From Candidatus Heimdallarchaeota archaeon AB_125 (lineage in GTDB: Archaea; Asgardarchaeota; Heimdallarchaeia; Heimdallarchaeales; Heimdallarchaeaceae), in the NCBI GenBank assembly GCA_001940755.1, contig MEHH01000129.1, forward strand, positions 1 through 7,597: DNA of 7,597 bases, written 5' to 3'. A model generated the notes under the pieces. That model had not been told where the DNA came from. It did no database searches and saw only the letters and a program-made list of their open reading frames with translations. The position numbers and the translations under genes are program-made. Below, in pieces: positions 6,143-7,597 of the stretch; within the stretch, counting starts at the first letter, position 1, and each line of letters opens with the position of its first letter.

Positions 6143-7597
6143 ATGAATAGTGATTCTGGAGAAGTTTTTACAAATAAAATGACAAGAGCTTTAGAAGACA
6201 ATGTTTTCGTTACTGGTGTAACAATTTTTGAAATGATGGAGACAGCTGGATTAGTCATATCTGAAGAGATAGAGAGTTTTGTTAATTCAGAATTCGATGG
6301 AGATATTGTTTTTTTAGTAGGTTTTGGAAATAATGGAGGAGACGGTTTAGTTGCTTCTAGGTATCTTCAAGAGAAAGGATTCAATTGTCAAATAGTAGTT
6401 GTTGGGAATAAAACTAAATTTAATTCTTCAGCATCACAAGAAAATTACATAAAACTAAAGAAAATTTTACCTGCAGAAAATTGGTATCAAATAAGAGAAG
6501 TAAATGAAATTGAGGATATCTTTGAAAAAATTGGGAAGAAAGTTCTTCTCATAGATTGTCTATTTGGAATTGGAATTCAAGGTGAGATGAGAGAACCATA
6601 TAACTCATTAGTTAATTTCCTAAACCAGAAATTAGATATGGATATCATTTCTGCAGATCTGCCATCGGGATACGATTCTGAAGTAGATACTGGAGTATTT
6701 ATTAGAAATCCTAAGAAGATAGTATGTCTTGGAAGAAATAAAATTGCACCAAATGCTTTTCCTGATACAGAAATTGTTGTGAGAAATATAGGAATACAAA
6801 CCGAAGCAGAGAAATTTATTGGACTGGGTGATTTAAAGTGGTTTTACCCAGTGAGAAAAAAAGATAGTCATAAAAGACAAAATGGAGTAGTTACAATAAT
6901 AGGGGGCTCTAAGGATTATATAGGTGCTCCTGCTTTAGCTGGAATGGGAGCATTTAGAACTGGAGCAGATTTAATTTTCATACTAACACCTTCCAATATT
7001 AGAAACACAGTGGCAAGCTACAAACCTGATTTCATAACAATGTCAGCAAATGAAAATGAAATAAGCCCATCAGATATACAAAAACTATTTTCTCATCCAA
7101 GAATTGAAGGATCAAGCTTTGTTATTGGACCTGGTATGATGAACACACAAAATACCAGAAAGACTTTATTAGAATTCTTAGAGAGTGAAGAAAGAAGAGA
7201 AATTGTAATTGATGCAAGTGCTCTAAGTATGATGGATGAGGAACACCTTAAGTTACTTAAGAATCACAACACGATTTTAACACCTCATCGAGGAGAATTC
7301 AAGAGCATTTTTGGAATCAAGCTTAGTGGAATTATTGAAGAAGATGCTGATATTGTTGCGGAAACAGCTTTGAAATGGCAAACTGTAATTTTGTTAAAGG
7401 GTAAAACAGATATTATTTCAAATGGAAAGAAAACTAAATTCAATGATACTGGACATCCTGGAATGACAGTTGGTGGAACAGGAGATGTTTTGACAGGAAT
7501 TGTCGCTTCACTTCTAGCTGTAAACAAAGATCCATTTCTTTCTTCATGTCTAGGATCTTACATTTCAGGTTCTGCAGGAGAATTAGCTGCTAAAAGC
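6143..7597 (+). CDS. nnr: Bifunctional NAD(P)HX epimerase/dehydratase (3' truncated by window edge)
   Basis: The protein repairs hydrated nicotinamide nucleotides. The N-terminal domain epimerises R- and S-NAD(P)HX, and the C-terminal domain dehydrates S-NAD(P)HX using ADP (ATP in eukaryotes). The YjeF_N-type domain (about residues 8-235) shows MMETAG, the nucleotide-binding loop GFGNNGGDG (60-68), DCLFGIG and DLPSGYDSEVDTG. The ribokinase-like dehydratase domain begins near HKRQNG (243-248) and shows IIGGS, GAPALAGMGAFRTGADL, VIGPGM, VIDASAL, LTPHRGEF (379-386), LLKGKTD and GGTGDVLTG with the catalytic Asp at 448. HKRQNG and TPHRGE deviate slightly from the usual HKG and TPHPGE. There are 485 codons in the window against a usual 490-510, so only the last helix or so is missing. 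ATG 6143 is the natural start; an ATG at 6121 is out of frame and stops quickly. The fused form is standard in archaea and many bacteria. Confidence 0.95.
   Translation, partial: MNSDSGEVFTNKMTRALEDNVFVTGVTIFEMMETAGLVISEEIESFVNSEFDGDIVFLVGFGNNGGDGLVASRYLQEKGFNCQIVVVGNKTKFNSSASQENYIKLKKILPAENWYQIREVNEIEDIFEKIGKKVLLIDCLFGIGIQGEMREPYNSLVNFLNQKLDMDIISADLPSGYDSEVDTGVFIRNPKKIVCLGRNKIAPNAFPDTEIVVRNIGIQTEAEKFIGLGDLKWFYPVRKKDSHKRQNGVVTIIGGSKDYIGAPALAGMGAFRTGADLIFILTPSNIRNTVASYKPDFITMSANENEISPSDIQKLFSHPRIEGSSFVIGPGMMNTQNTRKTLLEFLESEERREIVIDASALSMMDEEHLKLLKNHNTILTPHRGEFKSIFGIKLSGIIEEDADIVAETALKWQTVILLKGKTDIISNGKKTKFNDTGHPGMTVGGTGDVLTGIVASLLAVNKDPFLSSCLGSYISGSAGELAAKS

Noticed and set aside
6121..6150. 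ATG at 6121 as a start for nnr
   Set aside because: It is in another frame and reaches TAG after nine codons.
7285..7527. Minus-strand open frame of 80 codons
   Set aside because: It is antisense to the dehydratase catalytic motifs of nnr.

Overview
This window looks archaeal and most resembles an Asgard lineage, perhaps Heimdallarchaeia-like. That is inference from gene content, because no rRNA gene or other taxonomic marker is present. The DNA is AT-rich. Some genes have TATA-like boxes about 26 nt before an ATG with no ribosome binding site, which is the leaderless archaeal arrangement. One gene has a canonical AGGTGAT Shine-Dalgarno site. The helicase/C-terminal-domain protein and the CitG-type protein have archaeal character. 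One gene encodes a longin-like domain of the kind abundant in Asgard genomes.

Layout: (1) 2-1180 (+), the C-terminal part of a Ski2/Hel308-like SF2 helicase, cut by the left edge. (2) 1249-2313 (+), a six-pass membrane protein with a cytosolic TPR tail, preceded by an 8-bp inverted repeat. (3) 2372-3250 (+) and 3247-4320 (+), a translationally coupled pair. The first has a GIFT-like (IFT52/GldG-type) Rossmann domain and the second an N-terminal longin-like domain. (4) 4283-5287 (-), a CitG/MdcB-family protein converging on the longin gene with a 38-bp overlap of coding ends. (5) 5288-5511, a divergent intergenic region containing a 38-nt dyad over the CitG-type start codon, a 10-bp palindrome and two small potential hairpins. 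(6) 5512-6081 (+), an unrecognised all-helical protein with a GTG start, ended by a T8 tract. (7) 6143-7597 (+), a fused NAD(P)HX epimerase/dehydratase (Nnr), cut by the right edge.

The genes do not form one obvious pathway. Helicase and Nnr are housekeeping functions (nucleic-acid remodelling and nicotinamide-nucleotide repair). The CitG-type enzyme suggests a phosphoribosyl-CoA-type cofactor activity, but no citrate or malonate lyase genes are nearby. The most notable unit is the GIFT-like/longin-like pair: two domains with eukaryotic trafficking relatives, encoded in overlapping genes behind what looks like a leaderless promoter. The best regulatory candidate is the dyad that encloses the CitG-type start codon. 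No CRISPR array, tRNA, rRNA or mobile element was seen.
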